A stretch of DNA of 64,000 nt from Leisingera daeponensis DSM 23529 (lineage in GTDB: Bacteria; Pseudomonadota; Alphaproteobacteria; Rhodobacterales; Rhodobacteraceae), in NCBI RefSeq assembly GCF_000473145.1, contig NZ_KI421500.1, forward strand, positions 1,054,225 through 1,118,224, read 5' to 3'. Of the stretch, positions 44,331 through 53,320 are shown piece by piece. The position numbers and the translations under genes were made by a program. The first letter of the stretch is position 1; each line of letters starts with the position of its first letter. The notes beneath the pieces are model-generated. The model did no database searches and was not told where the DNA came from. It saw nothing but the letters and a program-made list of their open reading frames with translations.

Positions 44331-45227
44331 TTAAGTCAAGGATTCCAGCCGGGCCACCTCGTCGCGGATGCCCTTGGACAGCGCCTGGGCAAAGCGGTTC
44401 AGCCGCTCGCTGCGCTGGTCGCCCTGATGGCGCACCAGGTGGAAACTGCGCGTCAGGCTCACCTTGTCGGTCAGGATTTTGCGCAGCATCCGGTGGGCCG
44501 GCAGGCTGAAATCATGCGCCACGCAGATCGCCGTGCCCTGCGCCGCCATCTTGATCTGGACCGAAACCGAGTTGGAGGCCAGCGCCACCCGCTCAACCCC
44601 GATATCGTTCAGATAGTCGAGCTCCTTGTCGAAGATCATGTCGGGGATATAGCCGATCATCTTGTGGCCCCTCAGATCCTCCAGCCTGGTGACCGGCGGG
44701 TGGTCCTTCAGATAGTGGCGCGAGGCCACCAGGTGCAGCTGGTAGTCGCAGATTTTCTGCACCAGCAGCTTGCCCGCCGTCGGCGCGCTGACCGTGACCG
44801 CCATATCCGCCTCGCGGCGGCTGAGGTTGATCACCCGCGGCAGCGCCACGATCTGAATGTCCAGATCCGGATTGTCTTCGGAAATCTGCGCGCAGACCTG
44901 CGGCAGGATGTAGTTGGCAGCACCATCCGGCGCGCCGATGCGGATCTGGCCGGACAGGGTATCATTGGGGCCGGTCAGCGCCTCTGTGCCCGCCCGCATC
45001 GCCTGTTCCGCCGCTTCCGCATGGATCAGCAGCCGGTCGCCGGCCGCGCTCAGCGCATAGCCCTGCGGCGATTTCACGAACAGCGGCGTCTCCAGCGCCG
45101 CCTCGAACCGGGCGACCCTGCGGCCGACTGTCGCCGGGTCCATCTTCAGGACCCGGCCGGCACCGGACAGGCTCGCCTCCCGTGCCACTGCCAAAAATAC
45201 TTTCATATCATCCCACTGGGGATCCAT
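44331..45227 (-). CDS. LysR-type regulator, probable control of mmsA
   Basis: 298 aa. The winged helix is DPQWDDMKVFLAVAREASLSGAGRVLKMDPATVGRRVARFE, of which SLSGAGRVLKMDPATVGRRV is the recognition part. The effector domain follows from ~90. It is divergent from mmsA with a 136-nt intergenic region that has a T-N11-A palindrome, so it most likely regulates mmsA and itself. Valine-derived intermediates are the likely signal; that is inference. Confidence 0.9.
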   Translation of the reverse strand: MDPQWDDMKVFLAVAREASLSGAGRVLKMDPATVGRRVARFEAALETPLFVKSPQGYALSAAGDRLLIHAEAAEQAMRAGTEALTGPNDTLSGQIRIGAPDGAANYILPQVCAQISEDNPDLDIQIVALPRVINLSRREADMAVTVSAPTAGKLLVQKICDYQLHLVASRHYLKDHPPVTRLEDLRGHKMIGYIPDMIFDKELDYLNDIGVERVALASNSVSVQIKMAAQGTAICVAHDFSLPAHRMLRKILTDKVSLTRSFHLVRHQGDQRSERLNRFAQALSKGIRDEVARLESLT

Positions 45228-45250
45228 CGGCCCGGTTCCTCCGTGTTCCT

Positions 45251-45267
45251 GCTAACGCCCTGTTAAC
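45251..45267. promoter_or_regulatory. LysR-type operator candidate at mmsA
   Basis: GCTAAC-gccct-GTTAAC is an inverted repeat with one mismatch and a T-N11-A core (TAACGCCCTGTTA). It lies 24 nt from the LysR start and ~97 nt from mmsA. A TACAAT -10-like box is at 45330-45335. Confidence 0.65.
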
Positions 45268-45363
45268 CTTTTGCGTTACTGCAAAGCCTCTTTGAAATCT
45301 TTCCCCTTTTCCGATGTTTTTTGCAAGCCTACAATGAAGGCAACATGAACAGAGGAGGATCCG

Positions 45364-46863
45364 ATGAAAGAACTCGGCCACTTTATCAACGGCAAGATCG
45401 TCTCCGGCACCTCGGGCCGCTTTGACGATGTTTTCAACCCGGCAACCGGCGAAGTGCAGTACAAATGCCCGATGGCCAGCGCGTCTGAGACCACCGACGC
45501 CATCGAAAAAGCCGCCGCGGCACAGCCCGCATGGGGCGCCACCAACCCGCAGAAGCGCGCCCGCGTGATGATGGCGATGGTTGGCCTGATGAACCGCGAC
45601 ATGGACAAGCTGGCCGAGGCGCTCTCCCGCGAGCACGGCAAGACCATCCCGGACGCCAAGGGCGACCTGCAGCGCGGCCTGGAAGTGATCGAATACTGCG
45701 TCGGCGCGCCGCAGATGCTGAAAGGTGAATTCACCGACAGCGCAGGCCCCGGCATCGACATGTACTCCATGCGCCAGCCGCTGGGCGTTGTCGGCTCGAT
45801 CATGCCGTTCAACTTCCCCGCCATGATGCCGCTGTGGCACGTCGGCCCGGCCCTGGCCTGCGGCAACGCGGTGGTGCTGAAGCCGTCCGAGCGCGACCCC
45901 TCCGTGCCGCTGATGCTGGCGGAGCTGTTCGTCGAGGCAGGCCTGCCCGAAGGCGTGTTCCAGGTGGTGAACGGCGACCGCGAGGCGGTTGACACCATTC
46001 TGGACAGCGAAATCATTCAGGGCGTGTCCTTCGTGGGCTCCACCCCCATCGCGCAGTACATCTATTCCCGCGCCACCGCCAACGGCAAGCGCGCCCAGTG
46101 CTTCGGCGGCGCCAAGAACCACATGATCGTGATGCCTGACGCCGATCTGGACCAGGCCGCTGACGCGCTGGTCGGCGCAGGCTTCGGCGCGGCAGGCGAA
46201 CGCTGCATGGCGATCTCGGTTGCGGTTCCGGTTGGTGAGGAAACCGCCGACAAGCTGATCGAAAAGCTGATCCCGCGGATCGAAAAGCTGAAAGTCGGCC
46301 CCTACACCGCAGGCGACGACGTCGATCTGGGCCCGGTTGTGACCGCGGCCGCCAAGGAGCGCATCCTGGGTCTGATCCAGTCCGGTGTTGACCAGGGCGC
46401 CACGCTGGTGGTCGACAACCGCGACTTCAAACTGCAGGGCTACGAGGACGGCTTCTTTGTCGGCGCCCACCTGTTCGACCACGTCACCCCCGACATGGAC
46501 ATTTACAAGCAGGAAATCTTCGGACCGGTGCTTTCCACTGTGCGCGCAGGCACTTACGAGGAAGCATTGAAGCTGGCGATGGACCACGAGTACGGCAACG
46601 GCACCGCGATCTTCACCCGCGACGGCGACACCGCGCGCGACTTCGCATCCCGTGTGAACATCGGCATGGTGGGCATCAACGTGCCGATCCCGGTGCCGCT
46701 GGCCTACCACACCTTCGGCGGCTGGAAGAAGTCGATGTTCGGTGACCTGAACCAGCACGGCCCGGACAGCTTCAAATTCTACACCCGCACCAAGACCGTG
46801 ACCTCCCGCTGGCCCTCGGGCATCAAGGAAGGCGGCGAGTTCAACTTCAAAGCGATGGACTAA
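45364..46863 (+). CDS. mmsA: methylmalonate-semialdehyde dehydrogenase (CoA-acylating)
   Basis: 499 aa. It converts methylmalonate semialdehyde, from valine (and thymine), to propionyl-CoA. The N-terminus is MKELGHFINGKIV, the catalytic Cys281 is in GAAGERCMAISVAVPV, and SIMPFNFPAMMPLWHVGPAL is the substrate-binding stretch typical of MmsA. AGAGGAGG lies upstream of the ATG. The gene is followed by a strong terminator, and the other valine genes lie 4 kb downstream. Confidence 0.97.
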   Translation: MKELGHFINGKIVSGTSGRFDDVFNPATGEVQYKCPMASASETTDAIEKAAAAQPAWGATNPQKRARVMMAMVGLMNRDMDKLAEALSREHGKTIPDAKGDLQRGLEVIEYCVGAPQMLKGEFTDSAGPGIDMYSMRQPLGVVGSIMPFNFPAMMPLWHVGPALACGNAVVLKPSERDPSVPLMLAELFVEAGLPEGVFQVVNGDREAVDTILDSEIIQGVSFVGSTPIAQYIYSRATANGKRAQCFGGAKNHMIVMPDADLDQAADALVGAGFGAAGERCMAISVAVPVGEETADKLIEKLIPRIEKLKVGPYTAGDDVDLGPVVTAAAKERILGLIQSGVDQGATLVVDNRDFKLQGYEDGFFVGAHLFDHVTPDMDIYKQEIFGPVLSTVRAGTYEEALKLAMDHEYGNGTAIFTRDGDTARDFASRVNIGMVGINVPIPVPLAYHTFGGWKKSMFGDLNQHGPDSFKFYTRTKTVTSRWPSGIKEGGEFNFKAMD

Positions 46864-46883
46864 CCCACTGCTTTAAAATCAAA

Positions 46884-46910
46884 AAAGGCCCCGGATACTC
46901 CGGGGCCTTT
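46884..46910 (+). terminator. intrinsic terminator of mmsA
   Basis: AAAGGCCCCGGA / TCCGGGGCCTTT with a 3-nt loop, then CGTTTT. The next 247 nt up to the desaturase gene hold nothing I could identify. Confidence 0.93.
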
Positions 46911-47157
46911 CGTTTTGCGCGCTGCAGGATTGCCAGCAGGCCCATTGACGGCCTATGGCTCGGCGTCCAAACTGTCCCGCGGTGCGGCCAAAGCACCGCC
47001 CCGCCGCTCAGGACCGCCGTGCGGGGCCTTTGACTGGGGATGTTCGGGCACTGGCGTCAATAAACTGACGGAAATGAGGGGCGCAGGGCCGTTTTTTCCT
47101 TGTTCCGCGGCGTAACTCGTCTATCCGGTCACCAACGGACAAACAGACGGCAGGCGC

Positions 47158-48192
47158 ATGAGCAAGACACCCGACCCGAACCAGCCGCAGGCGGCTGCAA
47201 GAACCGCCCGCGACTGGGTCAAAATCCTGGCCCAATACCGCGAACCCAATCCGGCGCGCAGCGCCTTTGAACTGGCCATCACCCTCGTGCCCTTCGTGGT
47301 GCTTTGGGCGCTGGCCTGGTGGTCGCTCTCGATCAGCTACTGGCTGACCCTCGCGCTGTCCGTCTGCATCGCCGCCTTCCTGCTGCGCCTGTTCACCATC
47401 CAGCACGACTGCGGCCACGGCTCTTTCTTCACCAACCGTCATGTTAGCGACTGGGTCGGCCGGATCATCGGGGTGCTGACGCTGACGCCCTACGACGTCT
47501 GGCGCCGCACCCATTCGATCCACCACAGCACCCACGGCAACCTGGGCAAGCGCGGCATGGGCGACATCCACACCATGACGGTGGCCGAATACCGCGCCGC
47601 CAGCCGCTGGGAGCGGCTGGTCTACCGGCTTTACCGCCACCCGGTGACCCTGTTCGGCATCGGCCCCGGATACCTGTTCTTCCTGCAAAACCGCATCCCC
47701 TACGGGCTGACCGGCCAGGCCCGCTACTGGATCAGCGCCATGGGCACCAACGCGGCAATCCTCGCCGCGCTCGGGCTGATCTGGTACTTCGGCGGCCTGA
47801 TGCCGCTGTTGCTGATCTTCCTGCCCGCCACCCTGATCGCCGCCACCGCCGGCCTGTGGCTGTTTTATGTGCAGCACCAGTTCGAAACCACCCAGTGGAC
47901 CCGGGAAGAGGACTGGCAGCTGCACGACGCCGCCCTGCACGGCAGCTCGCACTACGTGCTGCCGCCGGTGCTGCAATGGCTCAGCGCAAATATCGGCATT
48001 CACCATGTCCACCATCTCTACAGCCGCATCCCGTTCTACCGCCTGACCGAGGTGCTGCGCGACCACGCGGAGCTGGCCGAGGGCAACCGCATGACCATCC
48101 GCGAAAGCCTCGCCAACGCGCGGCTGCACCTGTGGGACGAAGACAGCTGCCGGCTGCTGTCCTTTGCCCAGGCGCGCCGGCTTTACGCCTGA
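47158..48192 (+). CDS. fatty acid desaturase (membrane, di-iron)
   Basis: 344 aa with four membrane segments and the three histidine boxes of the membrane desaturase family: HDCGH (about 83-87), HSIHH (about 121-125) and HHVHH (about 281-285), plus a late HLW. The order and the QHQFETTQW segment resemble omega-6/delta-12-type desaturases (DesA-like). It would introduce a double bond in a membrane acyl chain. The regiochemistry cannot be told. The gene has its own terminator-like hairpin downstream. Confidence 0.85.
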   Translation: MSKTPDPNQPQAAARTARDWVKILAQYREPNPARSAFELAITLVPFVVLWALAWWSLSISYWLTLALSVCIAAFLLRLFTIQHDCGHGSFFTNRHVSDWVGRIIGVLTLTPYDVWRRTHSIHHSTHGNLGKRGMGDIHTMTVAEYRAASRWERLVYRLYRHPVTLFGIGPGYLFFLQNRIPYGLTGQARYWISAMGTNAAILAALGLIWYFGGLMPLLLIFLPATLIAATAGLWLFYVQHQFETTQWTREEDWQLHDAALHGSSHYVLPPVLQWLSANIGIHHVHHLYSRIPFYRLTEVLRDHAELAEGNRMTIRESLANARLHLWDEDSCRLLSFAQARRLYA

Positions 48193-48206
48193 TACCCTGA
48201 TCCGGT

Positions 48207-48232
48207 CCGGGCGGCAGAAAATTGCCGCCCGG
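48207..48232 (+). terminator. hairpin after the desaturase gene
   Basis: CCGGGCGGCA / TGCCGCCCGG with a 6-nt loop, 15 nt after the stop. No T-run. Confidence 0.45.
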
Positions 48233-48340
48233 GTCTACACAAAGCCGTGAGGCGCTGCCGCAGCGCCTTGGCGCCTCTGGAAATTCCTGAGCCGGTGCTT
48301 ATCTTGCGCAGAGTTTTTGAGCAGCACGGTAGAGGAAACA

Positions 48341-48943
48341 ATGACAAAACTCCGTATTACCCGCCGCGCCACCCTGATGGGCCTGGGCGCGACCCTGGCT
48401 ACCCCCGCCATCCTGCGCGCGCAGTCGACGGACGCCTTCCCGCAGGACGAGCCGGCCATCCGCGATGAGATCCCGGTGCAGCGCAATGTCTCCGCCTTCT
48501 CGCAGCAGAACTGGCAGGACCATTTCGACCAGCTGGGCAAGGGCTGCCTGCTGGCCGACATCAGCTCCCGGGCGCTGCATTACTGGGGCCCGGACGGTGA
48601 AACCTACCGGCTGTTCCCCTCGTCCGTGCCGATGACCGAAGAGCTGACACGGCGCGGCTATTCCCAGATTGTGCGCAAGGCGGAAAACCCCAGCTGGACT
48701 CCGACCCAGTCGATGCGCGAGCGCGACCCGACACTGCCGGCCCGCATCGAAGGCGGCGTCCCGGGCAATCCGCTGGGCACCCGGGCGATGTATCTGGACT
48801 GGCCTGCCTATCTGGTCCACGGCACCCACGACACCCGCAAGATCGGCCGCCAAAGCTCCTCCGGCTGCATCGGTCTTTATAACCAGCACGTTGAAGAGCT
48901 GTACGAGATGGTGCAGGTCGGCACCCAGGTCCGGCTGCTGTGA
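48341..48943 (+). CDS. L,D-transpeptidase (YkuD family), Tat-exported
   Basis: 200 aa. The N-terminus MTKLRITRRATLMGLGA has a twin-arginine signal, followed by a hydrophobic stretch and ILRAQS, where cleavage is likely. The YkuD domain (about residues 67-200) ends in HGTHDTRKIGRQSSSGCIGL, with His160 and Cys176 as the catalytic pair. It should form 3-3 peptidoglycan cross-links or attach a protein in the periplasm. The ATG at 48341 has AGAGGA upstream. A good hairpin terminator follows at 48979. Confidence 0.92.
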   Translation: MTKLRITRRATLMGLGATLATPAILRAQSTDAFPQDEPAIRDEIPVQRNVSAFSQQNWQDHFDQLGKGCLLADISSRALHYWGPDGETYRLFPSSVPMTEELTRRGYSQIVRKAENPSWTPTQSMRERDPTLPARIEGGVPGNPLGTRAMYLDWPAYLVHGTHDTRKIGRQSSSGCIGLYNQHVEELYEMVQVGTQVRLL

Positions 48944-48978
48944 TCCCTCAGCGCTGATCAGCGGTCTGCAAATGAAAC

Positions 48979-49000
48979 GGGCGCGGGAAATCCCGCGCCC
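48979..49000 (+). terminator. terminator after the L,D-transpeptidase gene
   Basis: GGGCGCGGGA / TCCCGCGCCC with a 2-nt loop, then TTCTT. Confidence 0.75.
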
Positions 49001-49021
49001 TTCTTGCAACTGCTGGCAGCC

Positions 49022-50851
49022 TCATTTCAGGCTGATGTGATCCGGCTTCAGCCCGGCATTGAAGCGCTCAAGTGTCTTTTCCAGAAGCGCCTCAAAATTG
49101 CGGGTGAACTTCTTTGTGTCATAGAGCGGGCCGGTCTCGATCCCCTCTTTCACCCGCGCCTTAACTTCCGCCAGATAGTTCTTATCCCGCGCCAGTTTCA
49201 ATGCCAGCGCCTGGTACTGCTGCGGTGTGGCGACGGCGAGTTCAGGGACCCCGGCGCAATGCACCAGGCTGGTGGCCACCCGCGCGGCAAACTGCTTGCC
49301 GGTCTTGGTGACAACCGGCACCCCTGCCCACAGCGCGTCGCTGGCCGTGGTATGGGCATTCACGGCAAAGGCATCCAGAAACACGTCTGCCAGCTGCAAG
49401 CGGGCCAGATGCTCTTTTTGCCCGGCAAAGTCCGCGAACACGATGCGGTCCGGCCCGATGCCGCGTTTCTTGGCCTCCCCCAGAATGTTTTGCCGGGCCT
49501 TATCATTTGTCGCGTAGAACCACAGAACGCTGTCCGGCACCCGCTGCAGCAGTTTCATCCAGATGTCGAATTCATCCGGCGACACCTTGTAGGGGTTGTT
49601 GAAGGAACAGAAAACAAAAGCCTCCTCCGGCAGCCCGGCCTCTGCCCTGGAGGGAACAGTATCCGCGGCCGCGCGCTGATCATCATTCGGCTGATAGCAG
49701 TCCGGCATGTAGAGGATTTTTTCAGTGTAGTATTTGCGCAGCTTTTCGGGGATCGTGACCGGATCGGCGATCATGTAGTCCATTTGATCCACCCCGGTCG
49801 TTCCCGGATAGCCCAGATAGGTCACATGCACCGGCGCCAGCCGGTTGTTGAAGATATTCACCCGGTTGCCCTTGGTGTAGCCTTTCAGGTCGACAGCAAT
49901 GTCCAGTCCGTCCTCGCGCGCGACCGCAGCGATTTCGTCGTTTTCCAGGCCCGAGACCTGCTTGTAAACATCCGCGGCGTTTTCGGCCCGCAGGCGGCCT
50001 TCCTGGTCGTTCACCTCGCCATAGTCGTAGATGTAGATTTCAAACCGGTCGCGGTCATGCAATTCCAATTGCCGCCCGATCAGGTACATGGTGGCGTGGT
50101 CGAAGAAGTCGTTTGAGAAATACCCCAGCCTGATCTTCCGCCCGTCCGCCCGCGGACGATCAAAATTGGTTTTGCTGGTCTCAGCCATGCCCAGTTCCGC
50201 AGCCTTGACCGAGAACTTCATCTGCAAGCCCGGATCATCCGCCATCGACAGAAAGGCAAACGGGTCGATGCCGACATCCGTCTTGCGGAACACCTGAAGC
50301 CTTTTTTCCCGGTTACCCAGATCGGTCCAGTCGCAGATCCGCCGGCGCAGGTAGATCAGCCGGGCAAGCGCGGTCGCGTTGTTCGGATCGAATTTCACCG
50401 CGGCGTCAAAATAGTTGATCGCCTCCTCGTCCTGGTTCAGCCGCATCAGGTAACTGCCGATGTAAGACAGGCATTTGGAGTTGGAGGGGTCCAGCCGCAG
50501 CGCATCCACATGGGCCAGGATTGCCTTGTCAGGCCGGTTCATCATTTCCAGAACTTCGCCGAGCGCGGCATAGATCAGCCGGTTTTTATCATCCAGCTTC
50601 AGAGCCTCGCGCAGTAGATATTCAGCGTCGCTGAACTGACGTTTCAGCGCCAGTTTACGGGCTTTTTCGTACAAGGCGACAGCCTGGGCCTGCGGTGTGC
50701 CGCTGGCTTGCCTGACCATTCCGTGCCGCATAGACAGCGCAAAATCGGCGCGGGCATTGGTGCTGAGCGCGCCGGCAAATTCCTGTTTTACGCGGTCCGG
50801 GGTATCGCGTCCCGAGGATGCCAGAAAATGCTGCGCCTGAGAATTCGACAC
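49022..50851 (-). CDS. TPR plus O-GlcNAc-transferase-like (SPINDLY, GT41) protein
   Basis: 609 aa with a GTG start preceded by AAAAAGGAG. Residues ~55-185 hold three or four TPR units (LALKRQFSDAEYLLREALKLDDKN and following). From ~225 the GT41 domain includes GYFSNDFFDHATMYLIG, DLKGYTKGNRVNIFNNRLAPVHVTYLGYPGTTG, and FCSFNNPYKVSPDEF. Such proteins add GlcNAc or another sugar to Ser/Thr of a protein. The target here is unknown and no flagellin or glycan gene is adjacent. Confidence 0.85.
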   Translation of the reverse strand: MSNSQAQHFLASSGRDTPDRVKQEFAGALSTNARADFALSMRHGMVRQASGTPQAQAVALYEKARKLALKRQFSDAEYLLREALKLDDKNRLIYAALGEVLEMMNRPDKAILAHVDALRLDPSNSKCLSYIGSYLMRLNQDEEAINYFDAAVKFDPNNATALARLIYLRRRICDWTDLGNREKRLQVFRKTDVGIDPFAFLSMADDPGLQMKFSVKAAELGMAETSKTNFDRPRADGRKIRLGYFSNDFFDHATMYLIGRQLELHDRDRFEIYIYDYGEVNDQEGRLRAENAADVYKQVSGLENDEIAAVAREDGLDIAVDLKGYTKGNRVNIFNNRLAPVHVTYLGYPGTTGVDQMDYMIADPVTIPEKLRKYYTEKILYMPDCYQPNDDQRAAADTVPSRAEAGLPEEAFVFCSFNNPYKVSPDEFDIWMKLLQRVPDSVLWFYATNDKARQNILGEAKKRGIGPDRIVFADFAGQKEHLARLQLADVFLDAFAVNAHTTASDALWAGVPVVTKTGKQFAARVATSLVHCAGVPELAVATPQQYQALALKLARDKNYLAEVKARVKEGIETGPLYDTKKFTRNFEALLEKTLERFNAGLKPDHISLK

Positions 50852-51010
50852 GCGTGTACTCCTTTTTGGAATGCCTTTGCAGGGTTCACCTGCCTTGATC
50901 TGTTTGCGACAGAGTTTCGCCGAAGTTTGTTAATTTTCTCCTGACCAGGCCATCACTGCGCCCGCCCATCCCTGCGGCATTGCTGCACGGCGGCTTTGCA
51001 TTTGCGCAGC

Positions 51011-51039
51011 TTGCCTCAGCGTCCGCCGGGCGCTATTAA
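51011..51039 (+). promoter_or_regulatory. promoter of the acyl-CoA dehydrogenase operon
   Basis: TTGCCT (51011-51016) and TATTAA (51034-51039), 17 bp apart, lie 44 nt before the ATG. AACAACTGTT just after could be a site for a TetR-type repressor, but the two halves match in only four bases each. Confidence 0.55.
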
Positions 51040-51082
51040 ATAAACAACTGTTCAATTCATTGCGCCACGGGAGGAGCTGAAT

Positions 51083-52222
51083 ATGGATTTCGCACTCACA
51101 GAGGAACAGCAGGCCATCTTCGACATGGCCCAAGCCTTCGGCCAGGAAAACATCGCGCCGCACTCCCGCCAGTGGGAAAAAGACGGCACCATCCCCAAAT
51201 CCCTGTGGCCGCAGCTGGCCGAACTGGGCTTTGGCGGGCTCTATGTCTCCGAGGAATACGGCGGCTCCGGCCTGTCCCGCCTCGACGCCACCCTGGTGTT
51301 CGAAGCCCTGGCCATGGCCGACCCTGCTGTCGGCTCCTTCCTGTCGATCCACAACATGTGCGGCGGCATGATCGACAAGTTCGGCTCGGAAGAAACCAAG
51401 CAGAAATGGCTGCCCAGCCTCTGCTCGATGGAGAAAATCTTCTCCTACTGCCTGACCGAACCCGGCTCCGGCTCCGACGCGGCGGCGCTGAAGACCCGCG
51501 CCGAGCGCACCAATGACGGCTATTCGCTCAACGGCACCAAGGCGTTCATCTCCGGCGGCTCCTATTCCGACGCCTACGTCGTGATGTGCCGCACCGGTGA
51601 GGATGGACCCAAGGGGATCTCCACCGTGGTGGTCGAAGACGGCAACCCCGGCCTCTCCTTCGGCGCGCTGGAGGACAAGATGGGCTGGAAGGCGCAGCCC
51701 ACCTCGCAGGTGCAGTTCGACGATTGCGCGATCCCCGCGGACCACCTGATCGGCGAGGAAGGCAAGGGCTTCTCCTACGCGATGGCGGGCCTCGACGGCG
51801 GGCGTCTGAACATTTCGGCGGGTGCTTTGGGCGGTGCCCAGGCGGCGCTGGACCAGACCGTGCAGTACATGTCCGAGCGCAAGGCCTTCGGCAAATCCAT
51901 CAACCAGTTCCAGGCGCTGCAGTTCCGGCTGGCGGAATATGAAACCCGCCTGCAGGCCGCCCGCACCTTCCTGCGCCAAGCGGCGTGGAAGCTGGACACC
52001 GGCGCCCATGACGCCACCAAATTCTGCGCCATGGCCAAGCTGATGGTCACCGACACCGCCTTTGACGTGGCCAACGGCTGCCTGCAGCTGCATGGCGGTT
52101 ACGGCTATCTGGCAGACTATGGCGTCGAGAAGATCGTGCGCGACCTGCGGGTCCACCAGATCCTTGAAGGCACCAACGAGATCATGCGCCTGATCGTCGC
52201 GCGCCAGCTGATTGCAGAGTAA
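51083..52222 (+). CDS. acyl-CoA dehydrogenase, probably isobutyryl-CoA dehydrogenase
   Basis: 379 aa, FAD-dependent. DFALTEEQQAIFDMAQAF begins the N-terminal helix bundle; YCLTEPGSGSDAAALKT is the FAD/substrate loop; LQLHGGYGYLADYGVEKIVRDLRVHQILEGTNEIMR closes the domain (in this last part, DYGVEKIVRD and EGTNE are typical), with Glu of EGTNE as the usual catalytic base. Its operon with the 3-hydroxyisobutyryl-CoA hydrolase and mmsB points to valine breakdown (isobutyryl-CoA to methacrylyl-CoA). A different short-chain substrate is possible. Confidence 0.92.
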   Translation: MDFALTEEQQAIFDMAQAFGQENIAPHSRQWEKDGTIPKSLWPQLAELGFGGLYVSEEYGGSGLSRLDATLVFEALAMADPAVGSFLSIHNMCGGMIDKFGSEETKQKWLPSLCSMEKIFSYCLTEPGSGSDAAALKTRAERTNDGYSLNGTKAFISGGSYSDAYVVMCRTGEDGPKGISTVVVEDGNPGLSFGALEDKMGWKAQPTSQVQFDDCAIPADHLIGEEGKGFSYAMAGLDGGRLNISAGALGGAQAALDQTVQYMSERKAFGKSINQFQALQFRLAEYETRLQAARTFLRQAAWKLDTGAHDATKFCAMAKLMVTDTAFDVANGCLQLHGGYGYLADYGVEKIVRDLRVHQILEGTNEIMRLIVARQLIAE

Positions 52223-52273
52223 CCTGCAATCAGCACACTGCCCGCGGCAAGACATAGTGACGGAGCACGCCCG

Positions 52274-53320
52274 ATGAGTGATATCCATATCCGCAAATCC
52301 GGCCAGGCCGGCCGCATCACCTTCACCCGCCCCAAGGCGCTCAACGCGATGAGCTACGAGATGTGCATGGCGATCGACGCCGCTATGCGCGCCTGGGCTG
52401 ACGATGATGCCGTCAAGCTGGTGGTGATCGACGCCGAGGGCGACAAGGCCTTCTGCGCCGGCGGCGACATTGCCGAGCTTTATGACACCGGCACCAAGGG
52501 CGACTACTCCTATGGCCGCACCTTCTGGCGGGATGAGTACCGGCTGAACGCGCGGATTTTTGAGTACAAGAAGCCGGTGATCAGCTTCATGCAGGGCTTC
52601 ACCATGGGCGGCGGCGTCGGGATCGGCTGCCACGGCACCCACCGGGTGGTCGGCGAAAGCAGCCAGATCGCCATGCCGGAGGTGGGCATCGGCCTGGTGC
52701 CGGATGTGGGCGGCTCGCTGATGCTGGCCCTGGCCCCGGATCACTTGGGCGAATACCTCGGCATGACGGCAGCGCGGATGGGCGCGGAGGACGCGATCCT
52801 CGCAGGCTTTGCCGACTATTTCATTCCGCAGGACGGCTGGCCCGCGCTGGTTGCCGGGCTGGAAGAGACCGGGAGTGCCAAACTGGTCGAGGACGCCGCC
52901 CAACCCGCCCCGGAAGGCACCCTGCGCGGGGTCCGCGAGGATGCCGCGAAGCATTTTGGCAAGGACAGCCTGGAAGACATCCGGCAAAGCCTTGAGGCGG
53001 ACGGCAGCGGCTTTGCCGCCGCTGCGCTGAAAGCGCTGAACCGCAATTCTCCGCTGTCGATGGCCTGCACGCTGGAGATGCTGCGCCGCCTGCGCGCCGA
53101 TGGACCCGCCATCCGCCGCGCGCTGGACCTGGAATACCGCTATACCTTCCGCGCCATGGAAAAGGGCGATTTCCTGGAAGGCATCCGCGCCCAGATCATT
53201 GACAAGGACCGCAATCCGCAGTGGCAATACGCCGGCCAGCCGGTTCCCGCCTCGGCGGTTGAGGACATGCTGGCGCCGCTCGGCGCGGATGCGCTGACAT
53301 TTGAGGAGGAACTCGCATGA
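52274..53320 (+). CDS. 3-hydroxyisobutyryl-CoA hydrolase
   Basis: 348 aa, longer than a plain enoyl-CoA hydratase, which fits the hydrolase subgroup. Crotonase motifs are GDKAFCAGGDIAELYDTG and QGFTMGGGVGIGCHGTHRVVGE, with MPEVGIGLVPDVGGS. It should release free 3-hydroxyisobutyrate from the CoA ester in valine breakdown. The stop overlaps the mmsB start by 4 nt. An enoyl-CoA hydratase role cannot be excluded, since the names are mixed in annotation. Confidence 0.9.
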   Translation: MSDIHIRKSGQAGRITFTRPKALNAMSYEMCMAIDAAMRAWADDDAVKLVVIDAEGDKAFCAGGDIAELYDTGTKGDYSYGRTFWRDEYRLNARIFEYKKPVISFMQGFTMGGGVGIGCHGTHRVVGESSQIAMPEVGIGLVPDVGGSLMLALAPDHLGEYLGMTAARMGAEDAILAGFADYFIPQDGWPALVAGLEETGSAKLVEDAAQPAPEGTLRGVREDAAKHFGKDSLEDIRQSLEADGSGFAAAALKALNRNSPLSMACTLEMLRRLRADGPAIRRALDLEYRYTFRAMEKGDFLEGIRAQIIDKDRNPQWQYAGQPVPASAVEDMLAPLGADALTFEEELA

